NCBI GenBank assembly: GCA_949916125.1
Contig: CATLEJ010000007.1
Location: 1 to 35,692, forward strand
Origin: an uncultured Oscillospiraceae bacterium
Lineage (GTDB): Bacteria > Bacillota > Clostridia > Oscillospirales > Oscillospiraceae
Length of the DNA: 35,692 nucleotides
Direction of reading: 5' to 3'
In this document: positions 15,109 to 22,681 of the stretch, in pieces
How the letters are laid out: the number at the start of each line of letters is the position of its first letter
How positions within the stretch are numbered: the stretch's first letter is position 1
Position numbers and translations under genes: made by a program
The notes under the pieces: model-generated
What the model was told of the DNA's origin: nothing
The model's database searches: none
The model's input: only the letters and a program-made list of their open reading frames with translations

Positions 15109-16431
15109 TCAGTTGTTGGCGATGGCGGAGTTGACGGCTTCCTCGGCGGTCATGGAGCCGGTGACCACGTTCTGCACGTTGCCGAACAGGTCGGTCTTGG
15201 CCTCGCTGGTGATGGTGTCCTGCACGGCCCCCACCACGCCGGTGATGTTGGCGTTGGCGTCGGCGGCGGACTGCTGGAGGGCGTTGAGGTCGGCGGGGGA
15301 GGCGCCGTTCTTCAGGGCGGTGACCTCGGTGGTGACGAAGGTGGACATCACCTCATCGGAGGTCATGTGCTCCACGAACTTCACCGCGGCGTCCCGCTTG
15401 GCGGGGTCGTCCCAGGCCTTCTTGGTGATGAAGTAGCCCATGGAGATGCCGCCGATGGCCTCGCTGGCCTTGCGCTCGCCCTTGGCGGGGACGTAGGCGA
15501 TGGCGAACTCATCCAGATGCTCGGGGTAGTTGTCCACGAAGTGGGTCACCTTCCAGGAGCCGTCAATGAGGAAGGCGGCCTCGCCGTCCCCAAAGAGCTG
15601 GACGGTCTCCGCGTCGGTGGCGGTGAGGGTGTTGGTGGGGAAGAAGCCCTTCTCGTACAGGTCCTTCATGTCGTTGAGGGCGGCGCACCACTTCTGGCCC
15701 GCGGCGTCGGAGGCGTCGGCGGGGATGTCCAGCTGGTTGGCCAGGGTGCCGTTGTTCATCACGCAGAACTCAAACCAGTAGTGGGGCACCTCGAACAGGG
15801 AGCAGGCGATGGGGGTGTAGCCCTTGTCCTTGATGGCCTGGCAGTCCTTGAGGAACTGATCCCAGGTGTAGTCCGGGCCGGGGACGGCCACGCCGCAGTC
15901 GGCCAGCACCTTGGTGTTGACGAACATATTCTCCCAGAAGCCGGAGGAGGGGACGGCGTAGGTCTTGCCGTCGGAGGCCACCGCCATCATGGAGTCGCGC
16001 ATATTGTCCGCGTAGTCGGCGTACTCGGCGCGGATGGTGGCGATGTCCACCACCTTGCCCGCCTGGATAAAGGGCTCGGCGTCGGCGTTGGTGAAGAAGA
16101 ACAGCACGTCGGGCTCGGTGCCGGTCTCGAAGTCGGTGAGCACCTTGGCCTTCCACTCCTCGTTGGAGGTGGCGGAGGCGTCCTGCACCTTGTTGCCGGT
16201 GGCCTCCTCATAGCCCTTGACCGCGTTCTCATAGTCCTTCCGATGGCCGTCGTCGCCGCCGTAGGACGTGACCACGTTCAGCTCCACGGGCGTGTTGGCG
16301 GGCTTGTCGGTGTTGTTTGCGCCGGGTTCCTTGGTGGGGTTGCCGCCGGTGGGCGTTCCGCCGCAGCCGGCCAGCAGGCCCAGAAGCAGCATTGCGGCCA
16401 GAAGCAGCGCCAGAAGCTTGTTCTTTTTCAT
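15109..16431 (-). CDS. Sugar-binding lipoprotein of the ABC importer (family 1 SBP)
   Basis: The ATG at 16431 (440 residues) has GGAGG 8 bases upstream; the track's earlier ATG overlaps that site. A lipoprotein signal with lipobox LLAGC puts the anchored cysteine at 23, followed by a Gly/Pro/Asn/Thr-rich linker. The rest is a two-lobed extracellular binding protein of the sugar family: TSYGGDDGHRKDYENAV opens the first lobe, and the middle has TDFETGTEPDVLFFFTN. It feeds the two permeases downstream. The GH94 and GH101 neighbours suggest an amino-sugar disaccharide as ligand, but nothing in the sequence proves it. Confidence 0.95.
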   Translation of the reverse strand: MKKNKLLALLLAAMLLLGLLAGCGGTPTGGNPTKEPGANNTDKPANTPVELNVVTSYGGDDGHRKDYENAVKGYEEATGNKVQDASATSNEEWKAKVLTDFETGTEPDVLFFFTNADAEPFIQAGKVVDIATIRAEYADYADNMRDSMMAVASDGKTYAVPSSGFWENMFVNTKVLADCGVAVPGPDYTWDQFLKDCQAIKDKGYTPIACSLFEVPHYWFEFCVMNNGTLANQLDIPADASDAAGQKWCAALNDMKDLYEKGFFPTNTLTATDAETVQLFGDGEAAFLIDGSWKVTHFVDNYPEHLDEFAIAYVPAKGERKASEAIGGISMGYFITKKAWDDPAKRDAAVKFVEHMTSDEVMSTFVTTEVTALKNGASPADLNALQQSAADANANITGVVGAVQDTITSEAKTDLFGNVQNVVTGSMTAEEAVNSAIANN

Positions 16432-16484
16432 CGTATAAACCTCCATATTTCATTGTGTGTCCCTTGCTGTTTTTGTGCAATATC

Positions 16485-16528
16485 ATAATACACCCTTTCC
16501 CCGCCCAGGCGAATAGCCCAAATTGCCA
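16485..16528 (-). promoter_or_regulatory. Putative activated promoter of the binding-protein gene with GGCAATTTG box
   Basis: A TATTAT -10 box (16490-16485) has no good -35 partner. Just above the -35 position lies TGGCAATTTGGG (minus strand, core at 16519-16527), also found in the GH94/GH101 divergent region. The layout fits an activator-dependent promoter, perhaps bound by the AraC-type regulator at 12435-13184. Confidence 0.45.
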
Positions 16529-16601
16529 TTTATTGTACGTCCTTGGGAGGAAGCAAAAACGGACAGGCGGGCAGGGCAAGGAAGGGCAAAAAATGCCAAA
16601 C

Positions 16602-18305
16602 TTAGCCATCCTCTTGGGGGAGGGCCACGGTGAGCCGGGCGGTGACCAGGGGGCCCTCCCCGGGGAAAATGCTGAGCCCGCATTGGGGCCCGTAGAGGAT
16701 GCGCAGGCGCTGGTTCACGTTGGCGATGCCGATGTTGCCGGACGGCTCCCCGGCCATGTCGTAGTCGGGGGAGAGCAGGCGGGCGATATGCCGGGCGTCC
16801 TCGGGGGTGAGGCCACCGTCGTTTTCGATCTCCAGGATGAGGAACTCCCCCTGGCGGTATCCCCGCAGGACGATGTGCCCCTGTCCGCCGGCGCCCACGC
16901 CGTGCTCCACCGCGTTCTCAATGACGGGCTGGAGGATGAGCCGGGGCACCTTGCAGTCCATCAGGCCGTCCGGCAGGTCGATGTCCACCGTCAGGCGCTT
17001 GCCGAAGCGCTGCTTGACAATGTACAGGTAGGCGTTGACGTAGGTCATTTCTTCCGAGAGGCGCACCTCCGGCACCCCCTTGCGGTCCAGGGCGGCGTCC
17101 AACACCGTGGACAGGGCCTCGATCATTTTGGACGCCTTGGCGTCTCCGCTCATCCGGGCCTGCCAGTTGATGATCTCCAGGGTGTTGTTGAGGAAGTGGG
17201 GGTTGATGTGGGACTGCAGCGCCTTGATCTGGGCGTCCCGCCGGGCCAGCTCCTCCTGGTAGAGCCGGTTGAACTGGGTTTGCAGCTGGGCGGACATCTG
17301 GTTGAAGGAGTCGGTGAGGTATTCAAACTCCCGGCTGCCGGCGGCGCAGTCGATCTTCCGCCCCAGATCCCCCTCCCGGATATCCGCCGCACCCTCCATC
17401 AGCGCGTCGATGGGCCGGGAGATCCTCCGGCGGAAGAAACGGAAGGTGAAAACCAGCAGCAGCAGCAGGGACAGCCCCATGGCCGCCAGCACATAGCGGT
17501 AGGCCCCAAAGCCCGCCAGCAGCACCGAGTAGTCCACCTCCGCCCGGCCCCGGAGGGTAAAGTCCGGCCCGTTCACCGTCACATCCAGCGTATCCTCCCC
17601 GTCCCGGGGCAGGGCGTCCCCATGGATGGGGATCACGGTACCCCCGTCCAGCTCCACCGACACCGACGACGCCCAGTTCAGCAGGGACAAATCCTCGAAG
17701 TAGTAGGGCTGGTCCAGGGCCAGGGCCAGCACCCCCACGGGCCTGTAGTCGGAGCCCATCAGGTTGCGCACCAGGTAGAGCTGCCCGTCCCGCTCCAAAA
17801 AGCCCACGGCGGTGTCCAGCCCCGCCGCCAGCTCCAGCACGGCGGGCAGGTGGCTGCGCCACCGCTCCTGCACCTCCCGGGTGGACAGCAGGCCGGAACT
17901 GCCGCTGATTACGGTGATGAACCGCTCCTCCGGGTTGTCCGCCAGGCAGACGACCCCGTAGCGGAACCGGCTGTCCGACTGATACAGGCGGCTGAACAGG
18001 CCGTGGCAGCGGCGGTACAGCACGGCGTAGTTTCCGTCCCGGCGGTACTGGCCCAGGGCCTCCCGGAACTCCGGGTCATAGGAGGGCAGGCGGGACGCCT
18101 CCACGGCGCTGTTCACCCGGTCGGCCCCCATCTGGAGGTTGAGCTGGAACTGCTCGGTGATGGCCTGCCGGGTCTGGCGGCCCAGGCCGAAGGCCAGGTA
18201 GCTGCCCAGGGTGGCCGCCGCCAGCGCCATGGGCAGCAGCCAGCACAGCAGGATGATAAAGGTCATCTGCCCCCGCAGGGAGCGTTTGGCGCGTATGTGT
18301 TCCAT
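16602..18305 (-). CDS. YesM/LytS-type sensor histidine kinase
   Basis: ATG at 18305 (567 residues) with GGAGGG 8 bases upstream; the longer track ORF has no support. Order: membrane helix (about 15-40), extracellular sensor domain (about 45-265) of the dCACHE-like type, second helix (about 270-292), HAMP (about 293-350), His_kinase domain with QSHINPHFLNNTLE (phospho-acceptor His about 370), and an ATPase domain with VIENAVEHGV and NIGIANVNQRL. The family senses extracellular sugars, often with a binding protein, and phosphorylates AraC-type regulators. The matching regulator is four genes downstream. The gene lies between the mutase and the binding-protein gene, separated from each by about 100-170 bases. 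Confidence 0.94.
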   Translation of the reverse strand: MEHIRAKRSLRGQMTFIILLCWLLPMALAAATLGSYLAFGLGRQTRQAITEQFQLNLQMGADRVNSAVEASRLPSYDPEFREALGQYRRDGNYAVLYRRCHGLFSRLYQSDSRFRYGVVCLADNPEERFITVISGSSGLLSTREVQERWRSHLPAVLELAAGLDTAVGFLERDGQLYLVRNLMGSDYRPVGVLALALDQPYYFEDLSLLNWASSVSVELDGGTVIPIHGDALPRDGEDTLDVTVNGPDFTLRGRAEVDYSVLLAGFGAYRYVLAAMGLSLLLLLVFTFRFFRRRISRPIDALMEGAADIREGDLGRKIDCAAGSREFEYLTDSFNQMSAQLQTQFNRLYQEELARRDAQIKALQSHINPHFLNNTLEIINWQARMSGDAKASKMIEALSTVLDAALDRKGVPEVRLSEEMTYVNAYLYIVKQRFGKRLTVDIDLPDGLMDCKVPRLILQPVIENAVEHGVGAGGQGHIVLRGYRQGEFLILEIENDGGLTPEDARHIARLLSPDYDMAGEPSGNIGIANVNQRLRILYGPQCGLSIFPGEGPLVTARLTVALPQEDG

Positions 18306-18348
18306 GGCGGGGCCCTCCTTTCGCGGCTGACAACAGCATACCACACTT

Positions 18349-18363
18349 TGGAAGCGGTTTCCA
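18349..18363 (-). promoter_or_regulatory. Operator-like inverted repeat before the histidine kinase gene
   Basis: TGGAAGCGGTTTCCA is an inverted repeat with 7-base arms, one mismatch and a central G. It resembles LacI/CcpA-type operators but is one base longer than the usual cre site. A weak TATGCT -10 box follows about 10-15 bases downstream on the minus strand. Confidence 0.4.
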
Positions 18364-18372
18364 GAACAGAAG

Positions 18373-18397
18373 CGGGGGGCCGGCAGGCGGCCCCCCG
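18373..18397 (-). terminator. GC-rich hairpin after the phosphohexomutase gene
   Basis: CGGGGGGCCG pairs perfectly with CGGCCCCCCG around a 5-base loop, 7 bases past the mutase stop. There is no good T run on the minus strand, so termination is probably partial. Confidence 0.5.
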
Positions 18398-18403
18398 TTT
18401 GCA

Positions 18404-19837
18404 CTACTCAATATTCCGGCCCTCCAGATCCAGGAAGCGCTCCATGCGCGCCGCCATCTGGGCGGCCCTGTCGGCGGCGTCCATCTCGCAGAATACCCGC
18501 AGCAGCGGCTCGGTGCCGGAAAAGCGGCAGATCATCCAGCCGCCGTTTTTGAAATACACCTTGCAGCCGTCGGCGTAGCTCACCTTCTCGATCTCCGCGC
18601 CGAAGTCGGGCAGCAGCTTGTCCTCCATCAGCAGCTGGTTAATGCGCGCCTTTTCCTCCAGGGAGAAGCGGTAGCCCCGTTCCACCATCTCGTAGGTGCC
18701 GTACCGATCCGTAATCTCCCCGTAGAGCTCGGACAGGCGGCGGCCGGTGGTGGCCAGCATCTCCACCAGCAGGGAGGCGGCGTAGATGCCGTCCTTACCC
18801 TGGATGTGCCCCCGGACGGTGAGGCCGCCGGAGCTCTCGCCGCCGATGACGGCCCCGGTCTCGATCATCTTGCCGGACACGTGCTTGAAGCCCACGGGCA
18901 CCTCGTAGCAGGTCTCGCCGAACTCCCTGGCGATGGCGTCCAGCAGGTGGGTGGTGGCGATGTTGCGCACCGCCGCCCCGTGCCAGCCCTTGTAGCGCAG
19001 CAGGTAGTAGTACAGCAACACCAGAATCTTGTTGGGGTGGAGGAATTCCCCCTTGTCGTCGATGACGCCCAGGCGGTCGGCGTCGCCGTCGGTGGCGATG
19101 CCGATGTCGCAGCCGTTCTCCACCACGAAGGACTGCAGGCCGATGAGGGTCTTGCTGTTGGGGGCGGGAAGCCGCCCGCCGAACAGGGCGTCCCGCCGCT
19201 CGTGGATCACGTCCACGTCGCACCGGGCGGTGATGAGGATGGTGCTCAGGGCCGTTTTGGACACGCCGTACATGGGGTCCAGCACCACCTTCAGTCCCCG
19301 GGAGCGGATGGCGTCCATGTTCACCGACCGGATCACCGAGTCGATGTAGGCGTTCATGGGGTCGATGATCTGGATCTGCCCCGTGCGCACGCCCTCCTCA
19401 TAGGGGACCGCCGGGATCTCCCCGTCAGGCAGGGCGGCGATATACTCCTCGATATTGCCGGTGACCACCTCGTCCGCGTCCCGGCCGCCCTTGGTGAACA
19501 CCTTCACGCCGTTGTAGAGGGCCGGGTTGTGGCTGGCGGTGACCGCCATGCCGTAGGACAGGTCGTAATAGCGCACGGCGAACATGATCAGGGGGGTGGG
19601 GGCCTCCCGCTCCACCACCATGCCGGGCACGCCCGCCCCGGCCATCACCTCCGCCGCCCAGTGGGCGGCCTCTTTTGAGAGGAACCGCCTGTCGTAGCCC
19701 GCCAGGAATCCCCGGCCTGCCACGCCCTCGTCCTTCATCTTTTGGGCTAACGCGGCGGCCAGCCGCTGGACGTTGGCCTTGGTGAAGCCGTCCCCGATGA
19801 TGGCCCGCCAGCCGCCGGTGCCGAATTTGATACTCAT
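18404..19837 (-). CDS. Alpha-D-phosphohexomutase (phosphogluco/phosphomanno/N-acetylglucosamine mutase family)
   Basis: A 477-residue cytoplasmic enzyme that moves phosphate between C1 and C6 of a hexose. All four family loops are present: phosphoserine loop TASHNPALYNG (Ser 102), metal loop TDGDADRLG (Asp 250/252/254), sugar loop GGESSGG (about 332-338), and phosphate-binding RFSGTEPLLR (about 438-447). Its ATG overlaps the GH94 stop (ATGA), so the two are translated together. In this setting it should convert the hexose-1-phosphate made by the phosphorylase into the 6-phosphate for catabolism. If GH94 acts on GlcNAc disaccharides the substrate would be GlcNAc-1-P. The N-terminal FGTGGWRA type is common among phosphoglucomutases too, so the sugar is not settled. 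Confidence 0.95.
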   Translation of the reverse strand: MSIKFGTGGWRAIIGDGFTKANVQRLAAALAQKMKDEGVAGRGFLAGYDRRFLSKEAAHWAAEVMAGAGVPGMVVEREAPTPLIMFAVRYYDLSYGMAVTASHNPALYNGVKVFTKGGRDADEVVTGNIEEYIAALPDGEIPAVPYEEGVRTGQIQIIDPMNAYIDSVIRSVNMDAIRSRGLKVVLDPMYGVSKTALSTILITARCDVDVIHERRDALFGGRLPAPNSKTLIGLQSFVVENGCDIGIATDGDADRLGVIDDKGEFLHPNKILVLLYYYLLRYKGWHGAAVRNIATTHLLDAIAREFGETCYEVPVGFKHVSGKMIETGAVIGGESSGGLTVRGHIQGKDGIYAASLLVEMLATTGRRLSELYGEITDRYGTYEMVERGYRFSLEEKARINQLLMEDKLLPDFGAEIEKVSYADGCKVYFKNGGWMICRFSGTEPLLRVFCEMDAADRAAQMAARMERFLDLEGRNIE

Positions 19838-22233
19838 TCGCTCCCTCTCCTTCCCATAACGACCATGACCTCATTGACGCTCCCTTCGGGCTGGTCAGGG
19901 ATCAGGCCGTCCACAGCCTGCCCGTTGCAGGTGACGGAGGCCACGCCCTTTTCCACCCCGTCCGGGTTGTTCACCGTGATCCGGTATTCCGCCCCCCGCC
20001 ACACCCGGGTGATCTGGAACCCCTTCCAGTCCGCCGGCACGCAGGGGTCTACCAGCAGCCCGCCGAACTGGGGCCGCACACCTAAAATGTACCGGGTGGC
20101 GGCGAAGTAGCTCCAGCCGCCGGAGCCGGTCATGAAGGGGTGCCGCGCCCGGCCGAAGGCGGTGTGATCGGGGCCCATGACAAACTGGCAGTAGGAATAG
20201 GGCTCGCTCTGCCGCGCCTCTATTTTATCATTTTGGGCGGCGGGACACAAGGCTTTGTAGAATTTCATAGCCCGGCCCCCCCGGCCCAGCGCCGCCTCGG
20301 CACACCAGGCCCAGGGGTTGGAGTGGGAGAAGATGGAGCCGTTCTCCTTGACGCCGGGGTACACCCGGGTGATGAAGCCGATGGCGTCGTCCGGCTTGGT
20401 GTAGCAGGGGGCGTTGAGCTTCAGGCCGTACTCGGTGAACAGGTACTGATCCACCGCGTCCATGGCCTTGACGGCCCGCTCGCCCGTGGCCGCGCCGGAC
20501 AGGACGGCCCAGACGTTGCTCTCCAGGTGCACCCGGCCCTCCGCGTCGGCGTGGGTGCCGATCTTCCGCCCGTCGGCGGTGATGCCCCGGAGGTACCAGT
20601 CCCCGTCCCACAGCTCCCGCTCACAGGTCTGGATGACAGCCTGCCGCATGGTTTCGTAGTGCTCGGCGTCCGCCTCCCGGCCCAGGGCCCGGGCGGCGTC
20701 CACAAAGTGGCCCAGTGCCCACACGTGGAGGAAGGACACCATGGCGCTCTCGCCGCCGCCCAAATTGAGGCAGTCGTTCCAGTCCGCCCGCAGGCCCTTG
20801 CAAATGCCGTGGGCGCCCACCTGGGCGGCGGAGAATTCCAGGATCTTCTTCAGGTGTTCGTAGACGGTGCCCTCCCCGCCGTCGGCGTAACCCACAACCT
20901 CGTCGAAAAAGGCCATATCCCCGGTCTCCCGCACATACTCCGCCACCGCCGCCACCAGCCACAGGGCATCGTCGGCGCAGGCGTCTGCCAGTCCGTGGAC
21001 AATGCTGGCCTTGTCCGGGGTGGGGATGACGGTGGGGGACTTGTAGGCGGGTTTCTCGGGCTGAGGGCCGAACCAGGCCGGGTCAAAGAGGTGGAGCCCG
21101 TAGCCGGAGGAGGTCAGCCCCTGCATGAGCTGGAGGATGCGCTTCTTGCAGCCGTCCGGGTTGGAGTGGGGGATGGTCATGGCGTCCTGGGCGGTGTCCC
21201 GGTAGCCCAGGCCGGTGCGGCCCCCCACCTCGATGAAGGAGGCGAACCGGGAGAACATCACGTTGATCTCGCTCTGGTACAGCGTCCAGGTGTTGAGCAT
21301 CACGTCCAGATCCGGGTCGGGGGTGGATACCTGGAGCCTGGACAGCTTCCTGTCCCAGAAGTCCGCCAGATCCGCCAGGGCGGCGTCCACCGCCGCGGGG
21401 TCGCGGTACTTCTCCCGGACGCGCCGCCCCTCCTCCATGCCGCCCTCCCCCAGCATCCAAGTGAGGCGGGCGGTTTCGCCGGGGGCAAGGGTGAGCTTTT
21501 TTTGCAGGACGGCGCAGTGGTTGCCCCCCTTCTCAAAGGAGGAAAAGCACTCCCCCCGCTCCACCGCCAGGGGGTTCGTCTCCGTGCGGTAGGGCCCCAG
21601 GAAGCTGTCCCGGAGGCAGTCGAAGCCGTCCGGCTCAAAGGAGGCCGCCATAAACTGGTGAGCGTGCTCGTAGAACAGCTCGTAGTCGATGATGCCGTCC
21701 TCATAGTCGCTCCCGGCGCAGTACAGGGACATCTGGAAGTTCTGGTTGTCGATGGGGATCTGGTGGTAGGAGAACTCGGCGTAGGAGTATACGCTCAGCG
21801 AGCGGGCCCGCCTTGACCTGTTCTCCAGCGACAGATCCCACAGCTCCACGTTCTCCCCACGGGGGATAAACAGGGTCTGGGCGGCGTTGATCCCGCCGCG
21901 GGTACACTCGTAGACGGAATAGCTCAGCCCGTGGCGGCAGCGGTAGTGGGCCAGATTCCCGCCGCAGGGCTGCCAGGACACGGACCAGTATTCCCCGGTG
22001 TCGTCGTCCCGGAGGTAGAGGTAGTGCCCCGGTCGATCCATGGGCACGCCGTTGGGGCGGAAGCGGGTGATCCGATGGTGCTCCGGGCTCTTGTAAAAGA
22101 GATAGCCCCCGGCGGTGTGGTTGACCACGGCGGCCATGTCCTCCACCCCCAGGTAGTTCGTCCAGGACACGGGCACATCCACCCGGTCGATGATATATTC
22201 CCGTCTCTTTTCGTCGAACTGTCCGTATCGCAT
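19834..22233 (-). CDS. GH94 phosphorylase, closest to N,N'-diacetylchitobiose phosphorylase
   Basis: A 799-residue cytoplasmic inverting phosphorylase (old family GT36). It cleaves a beta-linked disaccharide with phosphate to a sugar-1-phosphate and a monosaccharide. Parts: N-terminal beta-sandwich (about 1-270), helical linker, (alpha/alpha)6 barrel (about 310-720) and C-terminal beta cap. The catalytic acid is expected at Asp 484 in GLRADWNDCLNLGGGES. From memory, this motif, the opening MRYGQFD, the motif GYRDTAQDA and the length all match the Vibrio chitobiose phosphorylase (801 residues) far better than cellobiose phosphorylase, which reads YRDSNQD at that position. Family placement is firm; specificity for GlcNAc disaccharides is likely but untested, and a mucin-derived disaccharide is possible. 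It is the first gene of the minus-strand set and overlaps the mutase gene by 4 bases. Confidence 0.93.
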   Translation of the reverse strand: MRYGQFDEKRREYIIDRVDVPVSWTNYLGVEDMAAVVNHTAGGYLFYKSPEHHRITRFRPNGVPMDRPGHYLYLRDDDTGEYWSVSWQPCGGNLAHYRCRHGLSYSVYECTRGGINAAQTLFIPRGENVELWDLSLENRSRRARSLSVYSYAEFSYHQIPIDNQNFQMSLYCAGSDYEDGIIDYELFYEHAHQFMAASFEPDGFDCLRDSFLGPYRTETNPLAVERGECFSSFEKGGNHCAVLQKKLTLAPGETARLTWMLGEGGMEEGRRVREKYRDPAAVDAALADLADFWDRKLSRLQVSTPDPDLDVMLNTWTLYQSEINVMFSRFASFIEVGGRTGLGYRDTAQDAMTIPHSNPDGCKKRILQLMQGLTSSGYGLHLFDPAWFGPQPEKPAYKSPTVIPTPDKASIVHGLADACADDALWLVAAVAEYVRETGDMAFFDEVVGYADGGEGTVYEHLKKILEFSAAQVGAHGICKGLRADWNDCLNLGGGESAMVSFLHVWALGHFVDAARALGREADAEHYETMRQAVIQTCERELWDGDWYLRGITADGRKIGTHADAEGRVHLESNVWAVLSGAATGERAVKAMDAVDQYLFTEYGLKLNAPCYTKPDDAIGFITRVYPGVKENGSIFSHSNPWAWCAEAALGRGGRAMKFYKALCPAAQNDKIEARQSEPYSYCQFVMGPDHTAFGRARHPFMTGSGGWSYFAATRYILGVRPQFGGLLVDPCVPADWKGFQITRVWRGAEYRITVNNPDGVEKGVASVTCNGQAVDGLIPDQPEGSVNEVMVVMGRRGSE

Positions 22234-22267
22234 GGCAGACTACCCCCGATGATTGGTTGATACTGCT

Positions 22268-22273
22268 ATTATA
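22268..22273 (-). promoter_or_regulatory. -10 box of the GH94 operon
   Basis: A perfect TATAAT on the minus strand 35 bases before the GH94 start. No TTGACA-like hexamer lies 16-18 bases upstream, which suggests activator dependence. Confidence 0.5.
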
Positions 22274-22355
22274 CTCCCTTCCAGGCGGCGGGCCATGGCA
22301 GGCAATGCGTTCTTTTGCCGCTGATTGTTGGATGTGGCGGACGCCCAAACTTTGA

Positions 22356-22383
22356 CGCCGCCCCTCCGGCCGGAGGGGCGGCG
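22356..22383. repeat. 28-bp perfect palindrome
   Basis: Two 14-base arms, CGCCGCCCCTCCGG and its exact complement, meet with no spacer. No T run follows on either strand. It could be a regulator site or a cruciform or hairpin; it lies between divergent promoters, about 80 bases from the GH94 -10 box. Confidence 0.6.
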
Positions 22384-22540
22384 CATCCTCGGCGTCTGGG
22401 TGGCCATGGGAATGGACTGGCTGGCCAGGCAATTTGGCAGGGATATTAACCCACCCGGGTATCTATTTTTACAAAGAAAGCAAAACATTTTTTATAAATT
22501 TCGTCGTTTCATCCAAAATCCTTCTTGGAAAATCGGCGGA

Positions 22541-22571
22541 TTGCAAATTGCCAAAAAAATGTTTGTATGAT
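22541..22571 (+). promoter_or_regulatory. Possible GH101 promoter overlapping a GGCAATTTG box
   Basis: TTGCAA (22541-22546), 19 bases, TATGAT (22566-22571). The spacing is long, so activation may be needed. The complement of GGCAATTTG (CAAATTGCC) overlaps the -35 box. Confidence 0.4.
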
Positions 22572-22681
22572 ATCCTCACAAGGCAGCTGGGAGATTTCTC
22601 CGTCCTCTCCCCTGTGTCGGCGGGTGCGAAAACCCGTCCGGCGGACTTGGACGGGGCAGACAGGAAAGGAAAAGGGATTTT

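Larger units (their letters stand above)
22234..22681. other. 448-bp divergent regulatory region between GH94 and GH101 genes
   Basis: No convincing gene. It holds a minus-strand TATAAT box (22273-22268) 35 bases before the GH94 start with no good -35 partner, a 28-bp perfect palindrome (22356-22383), two GGCAATTTG-type boxes (22428-22437 and, on the minus strand, 22543-22551), and a weak plus-strand promoter (22541-22571) for GH101 with a leader of roughly 105 bases. The half next to GH101 is AT-rich, unlike its surroundings. Confidence 0.6.

Noticed and set aside
18349-18363. Calling TGGAAGCGGTTTCCA a CcpA cre site
   Set aside because: It is one base longer than the cre consensus and has a mismatch, so it is listed only as operator-like.
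12928-18578. Plus-strand frames of 723, 373 and 753 residues opposite the transporter and kinase genes
   Set aside because: His/Gly/Gln-rich antisense products typical of GC-biased codon use; the minus-strand genes explain the region.
19834-22233. Naming GH94 a cellobiose phosphorylase
   Set aside because: GYRDTAQDA and GLRADWNDCLNL follow the chitobiose-phosphorylase type, not the YRDSNQD of cellobiose phosphorylases.
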